From contig JAJOJL010000144.1 of assembly GCA_021208645.1 (NCBI GenBank), positions 1 to 64,000 on the forward strand: a stretch of DNA of 64,000 nt. Direction: 5' to 3'. The position numbers and the translations under genes are program-made. This DNA is from Bacillus sp. (in: firmicutes) (GTDB lineage: Bacteria; Bacillota; Bacilli; Bacillales; Salisediminibacteriaceae). Under the pieces are notes generated by a model. It worked only from the letters and a program-made list of their open reading frames with translations, was not told where the DNA came from and ran no database searches. This document shows, one piece after another, positions 39,603 through 50,277 of the stretch (position 1 is its first letter; each line of letters opens with the position of its first letter).

Positions 39603-39775
39603 TACTCTGGTGTAACGTCTATATCAAGCTTTGTTTCATTTCCACAAACACAACGTTTAAATCCCGTATCGTAACCCCCATGATCATTGGGAGTGCCCCG
39701 TAGAATAAATTTCTCCCCACATACAGCACACCGGATCGTTATCTTATATCGTGGCTTTGTATTAGGCAACAACAT
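39602..39775 (-). CDS. Small zinc-ribbon-like protein (YpeQ-like)
   Basis: A 57-residue protein starts at the ATG at 39775 (MLLPNTKPRYKITIRCAVCG). Two cysteine pairs, RCAVCGEKF and KRCVCGNE, suggest a zinc ribbon. It lies between prsW and sleB, where B. subtilis has the small gene ypeQ, so I suspect an orthologue but do not assert the name. It ends at the terminator stem. Confidence 0.6.
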   Translation of the reverse strand: MLLPNTKPRYKITIRCAVCGEKFILRGTPNDHGGYDTGFKRCVCGNETKLDIDVTPE

Positions 39776-39849
39776 CACACTCCTTGAGAAACAAATTTCT
39801 ACCTCTTTATTAACTATACAACGAATAAAGAACTTGATTCAAGAGCTGA

Positions 39850-40515
39850 TCAACTCGCTGCATCAAAATATGATGCTTGAGTTTCATTTGCCTTTTTCAC
39901 CTTTCTTAGCCCTAATACCCAAAGAAATATCATAAATGGTATAAGAAAATAATGCCATTGATTCTGAGACAATAAGATAAAGTTATACAAACCATGAAGT
40001 AAGACTGGATAGAAGAAAGAGTAAAAGAGAAATAGGTTTCGCCGCTCCGGGTAAAACTTCGCCTTCCCTAAATAATAACCCATGACAACACCAAATAGAG
40101 CATGACTACTAACTGGGAATATTGCCCTAAGAAATGCTGTCTCTAACCCATTTGCCAATAAAAAGAGAATGTTTTCCGCAGAAGCAAACCCTAATGCAAC
40201 GGCTGTTGCATACACGATGCCATCATAACGTTGATTAAAGTGAACATGATGGTAGACAGTTAATAAAACAATAAACCATTTCAAGAATTCTTCCGTTAAT
40301 GCAGTTAACAGAAATGCCTCTGTTACAATGTTGGAGATTAATCCTTCCTCATGAAAAGCAAACTGGATGAACATAACAGGAAAAACAAGGATAGCCCCGA
40401 ATATATAACTCCGTATTACCATTGATACAGGCTCTTGCTCGAAGTTATCTTTAAGATAAAAGAAACAAAGTAAGGCAAGGGCTGGAGCAATAGCAGCTGT
40501 CAATAGTGAAAGCAT
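39850..40515 (-). CDS. prsW: PrsW family membrane protease
   Basis: PrsW is a multi-spanning glutamic protease. In B. subtilis it cleaves the anti-sigma factor RsiW at site 1 in response to antimicrobial peptides and stress. The 221-residue protein has about six membrane helices and the conserved ALTEEFLKWFIVL (Glu pair), ALGFASAENILFL and ISSHALFGVVMGYYLG-type motifs with the histidine. It corresponds to ypdC. It lies between the ansA and the sleB side genes on the same strand. Confidence 0.9.
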   Translation of the reverse strand: MLSLLTAAIAPALALLCFFYLKDNFEQEPVSMVIRSYIFGAILVFPVMFIQFAFHEEGLISNIVTEAFLLTALTEEFLKWFIVLLTVYHHVHFNQRYDGIVYATAVALGFASAENILFLLANGLETAFLRAIFPVSSHALFGVVMGYYLGKAKFYPERRNLFLFYSFFYPVLLHGLYNFILLSQNQWHYFLIPFMIFLWVLGLRKVKKANETQASYFDAAS

Positions 40516-40601
40516 AAGGCCATCGCCTTTCCAAAATTTATTAATACTTTAATAATAGGAAACAGCAGGGAATTAATCAATACTTTCACCAAAATTAGCA
40601 A

Positions 40602-41571
40602 TTAATTACCAAACCCTTTTTTAACATCCTCATTAGCACGAAGTATTGACAGCAGTTTGATACGAGCTTTTTTTGCTGTCATAATCTTTTCCTAAAATTA
40701 CTCCAGCCTGGTATAAATCATATGCACTACCAATGTAGTCATAAGTAGGATACACTGCTCCTTCCTCAGAGGAGGTTGTAATCACAATATGAATTCCCTG
40801 ATTTATAGCATCTCTAATTGCAGGCATCATTAAAGGAGATACTTGTCCCCGTCCCACTCCTTCTAAAATAATTCCGTTTACATTCTTGTCAATACACGCT
40901 TTGATTAGTGTATCGTCACAATTTAAATAACACTTCACAATTTCTACTTTAGGAATTATTTCTTGCCTCGGAAGATGTTTCTCATTAATAACAGGACGCT
41001 GATGTAGGTAAATCTTATCGTTATCTATAATCCCTAAATAACCAAACCCAAAGGCGTTAAAACCTTGTATGTTAGATGCATGTTCTTTTTTCACATATTG
41101 AGCTGCAAAAATACGCTCATTAAATACAACAACTGTACCTATTTTACGAAGTTGATCATCGGAAGCACAGTAGATTGCATGTCTTAGATTAATAAATGCA
41201 TCACTACCTAACTGTTCTGGAGAACGTTGAGAACCAGTAACAACGATTGGCCTTGAATTGTTTATTGTTAAGTCAAAGAAATATGCTGATTCTTCAAGGG
41301 AATCGGTTCCATGAGTAACGACTACCCCATCGGTTAAATTGTTTTCAAACAGTTCATTAATTTTCTCCCTAATTCCATCTAGGTCCTCAAAGGTTATGTG
41401 CATACTTGGCTTTTGAACCATTGAAAAAATATCTATTTCTATGTCATTAGGCAGTTCTAACAGGTCCTTTAACTCTTCCCCTGACATGGCACCTGAACTT
41501 AACCTGCCCTCTTCATTATGCTTACTTGCGATCGTTCCTCCTGTTGTTATTAAAGCTACTCTCTTCATCAT
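40602..41571 (-). CDS. ansA: L-asparaginase, frame broken near the end
   Basis: Asparaginase hydrolyses asparagine to aspartate and ammonia. The two active-site regions are present: LITTGGTIASKHNEEG and VVTHGTDSLEESAYF; ITTSSEEGAVYP follows. An extra A in the A7 run (40668-40674) after GKDYDSKK changes the end; the other frame gives ARIKLLSILRANEDV and stops at 40602, the expected family C-terminus. With this repair the protein is about 322 residues. The ATG ATG at 41571 has GGAGG upstream. It directly follows ypdA. Confidence 0.9.
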
Positions 41572-41600
41572 AACTGCCTCCTATGTGAAGTTAATCTTAT

Positions 41601-42587
41601 CTACTTCCGTTCTCTCTCAACAATAGCTTTTGCAATTATATCACCGTGCAATCTGCCATTTTCAATAAATATTTCATTGGCGTTATTACCTGCTGCAATA
41701 ACCCCTGCGATATATATTCGTGAAACATTGGTCTCCATAGTCTTAACATTGAATACAGGTCTCCCTGACTCTTTCTCTACTGTAACACCCATATTCTTTA
41801 AGAAAGAGTGATCAGGGTGATATCCCGTCATGGCGAACACAAAATCGGCTTCACTTTCAAACATATCTTCCCCACTTGACATACGATAGAATTTACCTTA
41901 ATTTCTACTACGTCTGTATTAAAATACATTTTGATATTACCGTTCCGAACTAATGAATCAAATTCTGGCAAGATCCACGGCTTAATACTAGGTGAGTATT
42001 GTGAGCCACGATAGTATACAGCTACTTCTGCTCCTGCTTTCTCTAATTCTAATGCTGCGTCAACTGCAGAATTCTTGCCACCTATAACTGCAACCTTTTG
42101 ATTAAAAAACGGATGGGCTTCCTTAAAGTAATGGTAGACATGCCCTTGATCTTCCCCTTTAACTCCTAGGTAATTAGGAGAATCATAATAGCCTGTTGCA
42201 ACTATTATATATTTTGATTCATATTGCTGTTTTTCCCCAGAATGTTTTTTTGGACAGAACAACAAATCCGTCTCCATTCGTTTCAGTCACTTCTTCCACC
42301 GTTTCAAACGAATGAATACGTAGGTTTTTTTCCATTACAACCTGCCGATAGTAAACTAAAGCTTCATTTCTTTTTGGTTTTCTCTCTGTACTGTAAAAAG
42401 GAATATTTCCAATGGCCAACTTTTCACTCGTACTAAAAAATTGCTGGTGGGTAGGATAATGATACAAGGCATTTACTATGTTCCCCTTTTCAATAATAAG
42501 AGGGTTAAATCCTCTTTCTTTTAAGGAAATAGCCGCTGCTAAACCACATGGACCAGCACCAATTATAATTATATCCTCCTGCTTCAT
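41601..42587 (-). CDS. ypdA: Bacillithiol disulfide reductase YpdA, two frame breaks
   Basis: YpdA is an FAD/NADPH oxidoreductase that recycles oxidised bacillithiol. The FAD motif IIGAGPCGLAAAISLKERG is at the N-terminus and the NADPH motif VAVIGGKNSAVDAALE in the middle. The frame is broken by an extra A in A7 (42245-42251), after VVLSKK, and by a missing A near 41892-41894, after DVVEIKV. The third part carries FVFAMTGYHPDHSFL and ENGRLHGDIIAKA. Joined length is about 329 residues, as usual. In B. subtilis ypdA is adjacent to gudB, as here. Confidence 0.9.
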
Positions 42588-42682
42588 ATGTACACCCCAT
42601 TTAAAAATCTAAAATCCCTCTCTTGTTGGAAAGGGATTTTATACTCCAAAAATTGATTAAAGTTAATTTAAATTTATTAATT

Positions 42683-42855
42683 GGCTCTGTTAGTGGGTAG
42701 TGTTGATTTTAGTTATGCGTTGATTTATACGAAAGGAGTGAGACTCCAGAGGGAATAGCAGCTGCCGAAGACCCCGCAGGTACGAGGAGGCTGAGGCGTT
42801 GCCCGCGGAAAGCGAGCTCCTGTAGCATAAATCAACAACAAAGACGAACAGAGCT
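42683..42855. repeat. GC-rich dispersed repeat, copy 2
   Basis: About 173 bases with ends GGCTCTGTTA and GAACAGAGC. The core shares long identical blocks with copy 1, including GAAGACCCCGCAGG, CGAGGAGGCTGA and TTGCCCGCGGAAAGCGAGCT, in the same orientation. It lies directly behind the gudB stop, which it almost touches. The flanks differ from those of copy 1, showing it is a dispersed unit and not a larger duplication. Confidence 0.8.
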
Positions 42856-42861
42856 TATTAA

Positions 42862-44155
42862 TTAAATCCAACCTCTAAACCGGCTAGCTTCTGCCATTTT
42901 TCTGACACCTACCATATAAGCAGCTAAACGCATATCAACATTTCTAGAAGAAGCTACACGGTAAACATTGTCAAAGGAAGTAACCATAACTTTCTCCAAT
43001 CGCTCTTCCACTTCCTCCTCTGTCCAATAAAAACCTTGATTATTTTGCACCCACTCGAAGTAGGACACCGTTACTCCACCAGCACTAGCTAATACATCAG
43101 GTACGAGTAAAACTCCTCTGTTATTCAGTATTTCAGTAGCCTCTATAGTTGTTGGACCATTAGCTGCTTCAACCACTATATCTGCTTTTATTTTATGGGC
43201 ATTATCAATGGTTATCTGATTTTCTATTGCAGCCGGAACTAAAATATCACAGTCTAACTCCAGCAGCTCATCATTTGATATAGTTTCTTTAAATAACTTT
43301 GTTACGGTTCCAAAGCTGTCTCGTCTATCTAATAAATATTCTATGTCTAATCCATCAGGATCATGTAACCCTCCATAAACATCAGAGATCCCAACTACTT
43401 TTGCTCCAGCATCATGCATAAACTTCGCTAAAAAGCTGCCTGCATTACCAAATCCCTGAATAACGATTCGTGCACCCTCAAGGTTAATACCCTTTTTCTT
43501 TGCAGCCTCACGAATACAAATGGTTACACCTTTTGCAGTTGCCGATTCCCTTCCATGAGACCCTCCTAAAACAATTGGTTTTCCAGTTATGAAGCCAGGC
43601 GAATCAAACTCTTTCATACGGCTGTATTCATCCATCATCCAAGCCATTATTTGTGAGTTGGTGAAAACATCAGGTGCTGGAATATCTTTAGTAGGACCTA
43701 CAATTTGACTGATCGCTCTTACGTACCCTCGACTCAAACGCTCTATCTCAGGAAATGACATTTCTCTTGGGTCACAAATAATGCCACCCTTTCCGCCCCC
43801 ATATGGAAGGTCAACAATACCTGCTTTTAAACTCATCCATATTGACAGCGCTTTCACTTCTTTCTCTGTGACATCTGGATGAAAACGGACTCCACCCTTT
43901 GTCGGTCCAACTGCATCATTATGCTGTGCTCTGTAACCAGTAAATATTTTAATAGAACCGTCATCCATTCGAACAGGAATACGTACAGTCATCATTCTTA
44001 AAGGCTCTTTCATTAACTCAAAAACCTCTTGTGGGTAACCTAATCGGTCTAACGCCCTTTTTATAACCGTTCTCGTTGACTGAAGCACGTCCTGATTCTC
44101 TTTTCCAACTGTATCTTCGGAGTTTTTTTTGATCCATTTCCTCGTTCCCTTTCAT
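42862..44155 (-). CDS. gudB: NAD-specific glutamate dehydrogenase, frame broken near start
   Basis: This enzyme oxidatively deaminates glutamate to 2-oxoglutarate. The family signatures PVRMDDGSIKIFTGYRAQHN, GPTKGGVRFHP, LPYGGGKGGIICDP (catalytic Lys) and VIQGFGNAGSFLAKF are intact. The open frame alone starts at 44088, but a better start is the ATG at 44155 (AGGTG upstream) giving MKGNEEMDQK, joined after removal of one A in A8 (44123-44130) to NSEDTVGKENQDVLQSTRT. The B. subtilis gudB name is based on position next to ypdA and mecB; rocG is the alternative paralogue. No inactivating tandem repeat like that of B. subtilis 168 is evident. Confidence 0.92.
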
Positions 44156-44339
44156 TACTTTCACCTCAGCGTAATGTATCTTATCGTTACAACTTATACT
44201 ATAAAGAATGTAAGCGGATTTTTCCACTATTGTTTTATTTTTTTTACAAAAATTTTATAGAAAGAACACTTTAGAAGAAAAATAATTAATAGTTATAAAA
44301 TAATTAATAGATAGATAAAAACTCCTTAAGAATGGGATT

Positions 44340-44921
44340 TTAAGAAAAATAATAATTTAGTTGTTTGACTGCATTTTTTTCGATAATAACCTTTCCATAT
44401 TCTTCAATCCTATACCCTGATACAGTTGCCGTCTCCCCGTATTCTACCACCTTAGAAATGAATGTCTCCACATCAAGGGGATAAGCATCCAACTCTCTAA
44501 ATGCTAAATAATATTCATCATCGAAGTAGACAAGCTTCCCACCTGTAATACCAATTTTGTGGAAGTCTAAAGCCAATTGAATAACATCTTCAACATTACT
44601 AAATTTAAAAAGCAGATTTTCATTTATATCCATAGTAATTTGTAATTCTATAAATGAATCATCAAAGGATTCCTCGATTTCATCTGTTATTGTAACAATG
44701 ACAACCATTCCTTGGGATGGAAGAGCAAACACCTCTACTATGACGGGGCCCTCGGCATCAAACCCTAATTGTTCGCTGGCTTCTGAAATCATATCTCGAA
44801 ATAAATCATGAATTTTCGGAACATCCATCCATATTTCATCCTTCGATATTCCTCGCTCACGAAGATCATCAAAGCTTAAAAATATTTTTATTTTATCAGA
44901 TGCTAACCGCTCCAGGCGCAT
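44340..44921 (-). CDS. mecB: MecA-family adaptor protein (MecB/YpbH)
   Basis: MecA-type adaptors bring substrates such as ComK to the ClpC ATPase. The 193-residue protein has the family N-terminus MRLERLASDKIKIFLSFDDL, followed by ERGISKDEIW, and a C-terminal domain with LVYFDDEYYLAF. It lies upstream of gudB, as ypbH (mecB) does in B. subtilis, so I name it mecB and not mecA. It is somewhat short of MecA and lacks a long acidic middle linker. The frame is intact. Confidence 0.85.
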   Translation of the reverse strand: MRLERLASDKIKIFLSFDDLRERGISKDEIWMDVPKIHDLFRDMISEASEQLGFDAEGPVIVEVFALPSQGMVVIVTITDEIEESFDDSFIELQITMDINENLLFKFSNVEDVIQLALDFHKIGITGGKLVYFDDEYYLAFRELDAYPLDVETFISKVVEYGETATVSGYRIEEYGKVIIEKNAVKQLNYYFS

Positions 44922-45054
44922 GGTCGGTCCTCCTCAATCCGTGTCTTTGACTAGGTTAAATAGTTGCTATTTAACTTACTACGGAATGCTCTTTACTCAT
45001 AAACTATGTATAGAGCATGTTTTTGGTTCAACCGAACGCCTACAATCCATTTAT

Positions 45055-45954
45055 TTACTTTGAATCCCTTAACCAGCTCTCCCATTCCTCTTCTTTCTCA
45101 CCAATAAGGAATTCTTGAAACATCTCCTTTTGTAATTTAGATAAATGATGAACCCCTTGTCCACCAATGCCTACCTTTACTTCAGGCATTATCTCCTTCA
45201 GACTAGTAGCCAGTTGAATGGCACCTAAAATATGGCTCCCTATTGTACAAGATATAAAGCCAAAATTAGGAGTTATATCTGTCATGACAGATACAATATC
45301 TTCTTTTGGAATACTGTTGCCAAGAAAGATCGTCTCAAAGCCTTTACGCCTTAAATACAATGAAAATATCAGAAGACCAATCTCGTGCATTTCACTTGGT
45401 GCACAGAAGCAAACTGCTTTGTACCGCACATGCTCCGACGGCATGTGATGAAACACCATTCCAATTTTATGCTTAATAAAAGAAGAGATATAATGTTCAT
45501 GTGCAACGGTAATTTCTCCTTGTTCCCATTTGCGCCCCACTTCTTCAAGTATTTTACCCAAGAGCTCAATAACAACGGTTTCTACGTTAAATAAACTAAA
45601 AGCCTGATCAATGATTTTTTGACTTTTAGTTTCTTCAAATCTTATAAGAGTTGTAAGGAGCTCTTTTCTCATATATTCTAATCGATTATCACCTTGTACA
45701 ATAGAGAGGCTTATTGTGTCTGGGTCTTCCCTTTCTAACAACTCTACAGCTTGTCCAATAGTGAATCCTTGATTCACCTTTTCAATTAACCATTTCAAGT
45801 TAGCTACTTGGGCTTCTGTATATAGTCGGTGACCTGCCTTATTTCTTAAGGGGGTTATAAACTTATATCTTCTTTCCCACGCCCTTAAAGTCCCAGGCTG
45901 GATGTCTAGCATCTTACTTACGGCTTTTATATTATATTTACCTTCTATTTTCAT
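45055..45954 (-). CDS. MerR-family regulator with cobalamin-binding-type domain
   Basis: The N-terminal MerR winged helix is clear (YNIKAVSKMLDIQPGTLRAWE, then RYKFITPLRNKAGHRLYTEA). Residues about 90-190 form the helical B12-cap with KWEQGEITVAHEHYISSF, which includes the E-H pair seen in CarH/LitR proteins. The C-terminal part has SEMHEIGLLIF, a variant of the DxHxxG cobalamin motif with Glu for Asp, in a Rossmann-like fold (ETIFLGNSIP, GIGGQGVHH). Such proteins sense light through adenosylcobalamin, or use it otherwise. The ATG at 45954 lies in the end of ypbG (TGAAATG), so translation is coupled. It is absent at this position in B. subtilis. The target genes are unknown. Confidence 0.85.
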   Translation of the reverse strand: MKIEGKYNIKAVSKMLDIQPGTLRAWERRYKFITPLRNKAGHRLYTEAQVANLKWLIEKVNQGFTIGQAVELLEREDPDTISLSIVQGDNRLEYMRKELLTTLIRFEETKSQKIIDQAFSLFNVETVVIELLGKILEEVGRKWEQGEITVAHEHYISSFIKHKIGMVFHHMPSEHVRYKAVCFCAPSEMHEIGLLIFSLYLRRKGFETIFLGNSIPKEDIVSVMTDITPNFGFISCTIGSHILGAIQLATSLKEIMPEVKVGIGGQGVHHLSKLQKEMFQEFLIGEKEEEWESWLRDSK

Positions 45955-45955
45955 T

Positions 45956-46735
45956 TCAAGTTCCCCCCTTAAATGCAGTCCCAATTACCTTTATTAAATG
46001 AATCTGAGGTTTTGCTCCCAATCGTAAAGGAAACTTCCGTGTTCCAAAACCATTACTTATAAATAATGAAATACCGTTCCTTTGTTTCCATCCACCTTTT
46101 TCTGCTATTCCAATAGGGCCAAACCTAATTTGTCCACCGTGAGTGTGCCCAGCCAAGACAGCCGATATCCTTTGTTTATTATGTTCCAATAATGGAACAA
46201 TTGAAGGGTTGTGACTAATTAATAACACAGGGCAATCACTTGCCCCTAAGGTTTTATTTATATCTGCACGCTCTGTGCCAAAGTCATCCACACCAGCAAT
46301 CATCCAAGTATAATCCCCCATACCTATTCGAATGGAAGAGTTCTTTAATGAGATTATTTTATGATCAGTCAATAATAATTGTATTAACCTTTCTTCCCCA
46401 AACTTATAATCATTGTTCCCCCAAACGAAGATAATTTTGCCAAATTCAGAAAGAATGGATAAATTATGTTTAACTTGTGTAGTAGGGACGCCTTTCTCAA
46501 CTAAATCTCCACCAATAATAACATAATCTGCTTTCGAGAAATGGGGAATATCTTTTTCGGTTATTACTCTTCGATGAATATCTGATAGGAATAAAATATC
46601 TGTATTTTTTATCTTAACGGGTAAATGAATTGTTTCCTCAGTAACCTCTAGGGATTTGCTTTCTTTATACATGAATATAACTAACGCAAGAAACAAAAGA
46701 AGACTTATGGAGATAAGAGCAACTACCATCAGCAT
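45956..46735 (-). CDS. ypbG: Membrane-anchored metallophosphoesterase YpbG
   Basis: The 259-residue protein starts with a single membrane helix (VALISISLLLFLALVIFMY) followed by a calcineurin-like phosphoesterase domain: DILFLSDIHR, YVIIGGDLVEKG, VWGNNDYK, ISHNPS and LAGHTHGGQI supply the two-metal site. The physiological substrate is unknown. Position near mecB and gudB matches ypbG. Its end overlaps the ribosome binding site of the MerR gene, and its start overlaps the end of the small membrane protein upstream. Confidence 0.88.
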   Translation of the reverse strand: MLMVVALISISLLLFLALVIFMYKESKSLEVTEETIHLPVKIKNTDILFLSDIHRRVITEKDIPHFSKADYVIIGGDLVEKGVPTTQVKHNLSILSEFGKIIFVWGNNDYKFGEERLIQLLLTDHKIISLKNSSIRIGMGDYTWMIAGVDDFGTERADINKTLGASDCPVLLISHNPSIVPLLEHNKQRISAVLAGHTHGGQIRFGPIGIAEKGGWKQRNGISLFISNGFGTRKFPLRLGAKPQIHLIKVIGTAFKGGT

Positions 46736-47103
46736 TAACCTCTTTCCCTATACTTGCGAAGCTTTTTGGAATAATCTTGAGCTTCTAGTATAGCATACAA
46801 AATTGCTGTAAAAATAATCAAGGTAGCAGGTCCACGATAAAGGATGATCATTGTGAGAAATGTAAAGCCGTATATAATCTTTTCTAACATTTTCACATGG
46901 GGGAACAAGCTGTAAAAAATAAGCTTGGAGATACTTAGCATACCAATGACAAAAAATAGTACTGCCATAAACCAAGTAAACGGATCAAAAACGAGAGACT
47001 CCATAATCTCAAGAGATGAGGAATATAGGATAAAATATACTTGATTTGAGAATATGAGAACCCCTGCCCACCCACCAATATAAAATAACAGCTTTTTTCT
47101 CAT
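46735..47103 (-). CDS. Small membrane protein of unknown function
   Basis: This 122-residue protein has four predicted membrane helices (starting LLFYIGGWAGVLIFSN) and a basic C-terminal tail (SKKLRKYRERG). I do not recognise a family. The stop codon abuts the ypbG start, so the two are probably translated together. It lies in the stretch that separates ypbG from the fhs-kor block. Confidence 0.6.
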   Translation of the reverse strand: MRKKLLFYIGGWAGVLIFSNQVYFILYSSSLEIMESLVFDPFTWFMAVLFFVIGMLSISKLIFYSLFPHVKMLEKIIYGFTFLTMIILYRGPATLIIFTAILYAILEAQDYSKKLRKYRERG

Positions 47104-47166
47104 TCATTTGCCCCTCTATTCATAGTTGTTATTTTATTTTTATGAGGATAAACTGAAAAATAACTC

Positions 47167-47212
47167 AAAAAAAGTGTGCAGATGCCTTTCAAAGCATACT
47201 GCACACTTTTTT
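47167..47212 (-). terminator. fhs terminator
   Basis: AAAAAAGTGTGCAG pairs with CTGCACACTTTTTT around an inner stem-loop, with T runs, about 30 bases behind the fhs stop. Confidence 0.85.
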
Positions 47213-47240
47213 AATGAAACAAATATTTTGTAAGTGAATT

Positions 47241-48923
47241 TTAGAAAAGTCCTACGGCTTTTCCTTCTTCATCCACATCCATCTTTAAAGCCGCAGGTTC
47301 TTTCGGCAGTCCTGGCATTGTCATCACATTTCCTGTTAAGGCGACGATGAAGCCAGCACCAATCGATGGCTTTAACTCACGAACTGTAACGGTAAAGTCT
47401 GTCGGTCGACCTAACTTTTTCGGGTCATCTGACAAGGAGTACTGAGATTTTGCCATACATATCGGCAGATTGCCCCACCCATTTTTCTCATATGAAGCTA
47501 TTTGTTTTAATGCTTGTGGTGAGAAGTCTACTCCCTTTGCACCATAAACTTTTGTTGCAATCGCTTCAATCTTTTCCTGAATGGACTGATTTACATCATA
47601 CATATGAGTAAAGTTTTTGTCCCCTTTTTCAATTTCTTGAACTACTCTAGTGGCAAGTTCTTTTCCACCTTCACCACCATTTGCCCACACATCAGCAAGT
47701 TCCACATTAATACCTTCCTCTTCACACCAAGTTCTTAATGTATCAATTTCCGCTTCCGTATCATGAATGAAGCGGTTGATAGCGACCACATGAGGTAGCC
47801 CAAATTGACGGATTGTTTCCACGTGCTTTTCTAAGTTGGCAAGTCCTGCCTTTAGGGCTTCTACATTTTCTTCTTTTAACTGATCTTTTGGAACACCACC
47901 ATGCATTTTCAAGGCACGAATAGTAGCAACAATGACTACTAAATCAGGATCAATTTCTCCTGCTCTTGTTTTAATATCAAGAAATTTCTCAGCACCTAAA
48001 TCGGCACCAAACCCTGCTTCTGTTACAACATAATCCCCAAGCTTAGAAGCTAGCTTTGTTGCAATAACACTATTACAACCGTGGGCAATATTGGCGAATG
48101 GACCACCGTGTATAAGGGCAGGTGTATTCTCTAACGTTTGTACGAGGTTCGGTTTAATTGCTTCTTTTAATAAAAGAGTTAAGGCTCCTTCTGCTTTTAA
48201 ATCACTAACTGTGATTGGCATTTCATCTGGAGTATAAGCGACCACGATTTTCGCTAAACGTTCTTTTAAATCTTGCAGATCTTTCGATAAACAAAGAATT
48301 GCCATAATTTCAGATGCAACTGTAATGTCAAAACCATCTTGTCTAGGAACACCTTGCAGCGGTCCCCCTAAGCCTACTACCACATTCCTTAAAGCTCTAT
48401 CATTCATATCGAGAACTCGTTTCCATACTACTCTTCTCACGTCAATGTTCAATTGATTTCCTTGATGTATATGGTTATCGAGCATTGCTGCTAATGCATT
48501 ATGTGCTGTAGTGATGGCATGAATATCACCAGTAAAGTGAAGGTTAATGTCTTCCATAGGGACTACCTGGGAATAACCACCACCTGCAGCGCCTCCCTTA
48601 ATCCCCATCGTCGGACCTAATGACGGTTCTCTTAAGGCAATCATCGCATTTTTACCAATTTTATTAAGAGCCTGCCCTAAACCAACCGTTACAGTAGACT
48701 TCCCTTCTCCAGCTGGTGTTGGATTGATGGCTGTTACTAAAATAACTTTACCATCTGGTTTATCCTGTAATCTGTCAATGATAGAAAGGGAAAGTTTTGC
48801 TTTGTAATGACCGTACGGCTCCCACTCTTCTTCTGAAAGTTCTAGCCTGTTTGTCATCTCTTTGATTGGAATCATTTTTGCAGCTTGTGCAATCTCAATA
48901 TCAGATTTTACTTGTTGACTCAT
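47241..48923 (-). CDS. fhs: Formate--tetrahydrofolate ligase
   Basis: Fhs makes 10-formyl-THF from formate, ATP and THF, feeding one-carbon metabolism. The 560-residue protein has [20 protein letters not shown] (nucleotide binding), [19 protein letters not shown] and [17 protein letters not shown] at the C-terminus. Length is normal. It directly follows the oxoacid oxidoreductase genes (33 bp gap), so both may be transcribed together and ended by the terminator downstream. This association suggests use of formate or low-potential electrons under oxygen limitation (inference). Confidence 0.96.
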   Translation of the reverse strand: MSQQVKSDIEIAQAAKMIPIKEMTNRLELSEEEWEPYGHYKAKLSLSIIDRLQDKPDGKVILVTAINPTPAGEGKSTVTVGLGQALNKIGKNAMIALREPSLGPTMGIKGGAAGGGYSQVVPMEDINLHFTGDIHAITTAHNALAAMLDNHIHQGNQLNIDVRRVVWKRVLDMNDRALRNVVVGLGGPLQGVPRQDGFDITVASEIMAILCLSKDLQDLKERLAKIVVAYTPDEMPITVSDLKAEGALTLLLKEAIKPNLVQTLENTPALIHGGPFANIAHGCNSVIATKLASKLGDYVVTEAGFGADLGAEKFLDIKTRAGEIDPDLVVIVATIRALKMHGGVPKDQLKEENVEALKAGLANLEKHVETIRQFGLPHVVAINRFIHDTEAEIDTLRTWCEEEGINVELADVWANGGEGGKELATRVVQEIEKGDKNFTHMYDVNQSIQEKIEAIATKVYGAKGVDFSPQALKQIASYEKNGWGNLPICMAKSQYSLSDDPKKLGRPTDFTVTVRELKPSIGAGFIVALTGNVMTMPGLPKEPAALKMDVDEEGKAVGLF

Positions 48924-48955
48924 GTTCCCACTCCTTCTACATCTTCGTATTCAGC

Positions 48956-49513
48956 TTATTGCTGTTTGGCTATTAAACCATTAACTTCTTTTTCCCCAGT
49001 CATTAAAGCCCGTTCATTTACTTCAATAAGATGAGCTTTATTCTTCCCTAATACATGGGTTAAAGCATGGATTAAACTATCCTTTGTTAGTATACCAGTT
49101 TTTTCAATGAAAGCGCCTAACAAAATCATTCCTGCCACACGATTATTACCTAATTCTTCCGCCAACTTATTTGCTTCAATGGAATAGAATTCAATATCTT
49201 TACGGTTACTTGTAGCCTCGACCAAGTCTCCATTAACAAGCACAATACCATTTTCCTTCACAAGTGGCTCAAATTTTTCGAAAGAAGGATTGTTTAAAGC
49301 AATTAATACTGAAGGTGTACTGACAACGGGAGAGCCTATTTCTTTATCACTGATGACAACAGACACATTCGCTGTTCCTCCCCGTTGCTCAGGTCCATAG
49401 GAAGGCATCCAAGATACTTCTTTACCTGAATTCATACCTGCATAGGCTAACAATTGACCCATAGACATGACACCTTGTCCCCCAAAGCCTGCAATAACTA
49501 TTTCTAATTGCAT
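48956..49513 (-). CDS. korC: 2-oxoacid:ferredoxin oxidoreductase, gamma subunit
   Basis: The 185-residue protein is the gamma-type subunit: GFGGQGVMSMGQLLAYAG at the N-terminus, followed by WMPSYGPEQRGGTANVSVVI, is diagnostic. It pairs with TPP-binding and alpha subunits to decarboxylate a 2-oxoacid with coenzyme A and reduce ferredoxin. The symbol kor (2-oxoglutarate) or vor (branched chain) cannot be decided from sequence; I use kor provisionally. It starts three bases after the beta subunit. Confidence 0.88.
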   Translation of the reverse strand: MQLEIVIAGFGGQGVMSMGQLLAYAGMNSGKEVSWMPSYGPEQRGGTANVSVVISDKEIGSPVVSTPSVLIALNNPSFEKFEPLVKENGIVLVNGDLVEATSNRKDIEFYSIEANKLAEELGNNRVAGMILLGAFIEKTGILTKDSLIHALTHVLGKNKAHLIEVNERALMTGEKEVNGLIAKQQ

Positions 49514-49515
49514 AA

Positions 49516-50277
49516 TTACTCCCGCCCTTCTTGCTTACTTTGGCGATTTTTAAAGACTCCTAATGGATAGTATGGCACCATTTCATCCTTGATCCAATCA
49601 AGAGACTCCTCAGGATCCAACCCCCAGTTCGTGGGACAAGAAGAGAGGACTTCCACCATGGAAAAACCTTTGCCTTCTTGCTGATTTTTAAATGCTTTCT
49701 TGATCGCCTTCTTGGCTTTAATAACATGTGCCACATCGTGAGTGGAGACACGCTCGATATATTCCGTTCCGTCAAGGGTTGCAAGCATTTCTGACACTCT
49801 TATTGGCAATCCTTGAAGTTGTTCTGTTCTTCCTGTAGGGGTAGTGGCTGTTTTTTGTCCCAATAAAGTAGTTGGAGCCATTTGTCCCCCTGTCATTCCA
49901 TATATAGCATTGTTAACAAATATTACGGTAATATTTTCACCACGTGCAGCGGCATGTACAATTTCCCCCATTCCAATAGATGCTAAATCACCGTCACCTT
50001 GATAAGTAAAAACAATGCGATCTTCAGGTAGTACACGTTTTAATCCAGTCGCTACTGCCGGAGCTCTTCCGTGAGCTGCTTGGGTCATATCACAATGGAA
50101 ATATTCATAAGAAAGTACAGAGCAGCCAACTGACGCGACTCCAACAGCATTTTCTAGCGCATTGATTTCCTCTAACGACTCTGCCACTAGACGATGTATT
50201 ATCCCATGGGTACATCCAGGACAGTAATGTGTTGGCGTATCCGTTAATCCGGTTGTTTTTTCAAAGACTGTTTTCAT
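49516..50277 (-). CDS. korB: 2-oxoacid:ferredoxin oxidoreductase, beta (TPP) subunit
   Basis: This 253-residue subunit binds thiamine diphosphate: the motif [21 protein letters not shown], with a GDG-N-type site finishing at [15 protein letters not shown], is clear. [13 protein letters not shown] has the cysteines near the cofactor typical for the family. It overlaps the alpha gene by four bases (ATGA) and precedes gamma. The frame is intact. Confidence 0.9.
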   Translation of the reverse strand: MKTVFEKTTGLTDTPTHYCPGCTHGIIHRLVAESLEEINALENAVGVASVGCSVLSYEYFHCDMTQAAHGRAPAVATGLKRVLPEDRIVFTYQGDGDLASIGMGEIVHAAARGENITVIFVNNAIYGMTGGQMAPTTLLGQKTATTPTGRTEQLQGLPIRVSEMLATLDGTEYIERVSTHDVAHVIKAKKAIKKAFKNQQEGKGFSMVEVLSSCPTNWGLDPEESLDWIKDEMVPYYPLGVFKNRQSKQEGRE

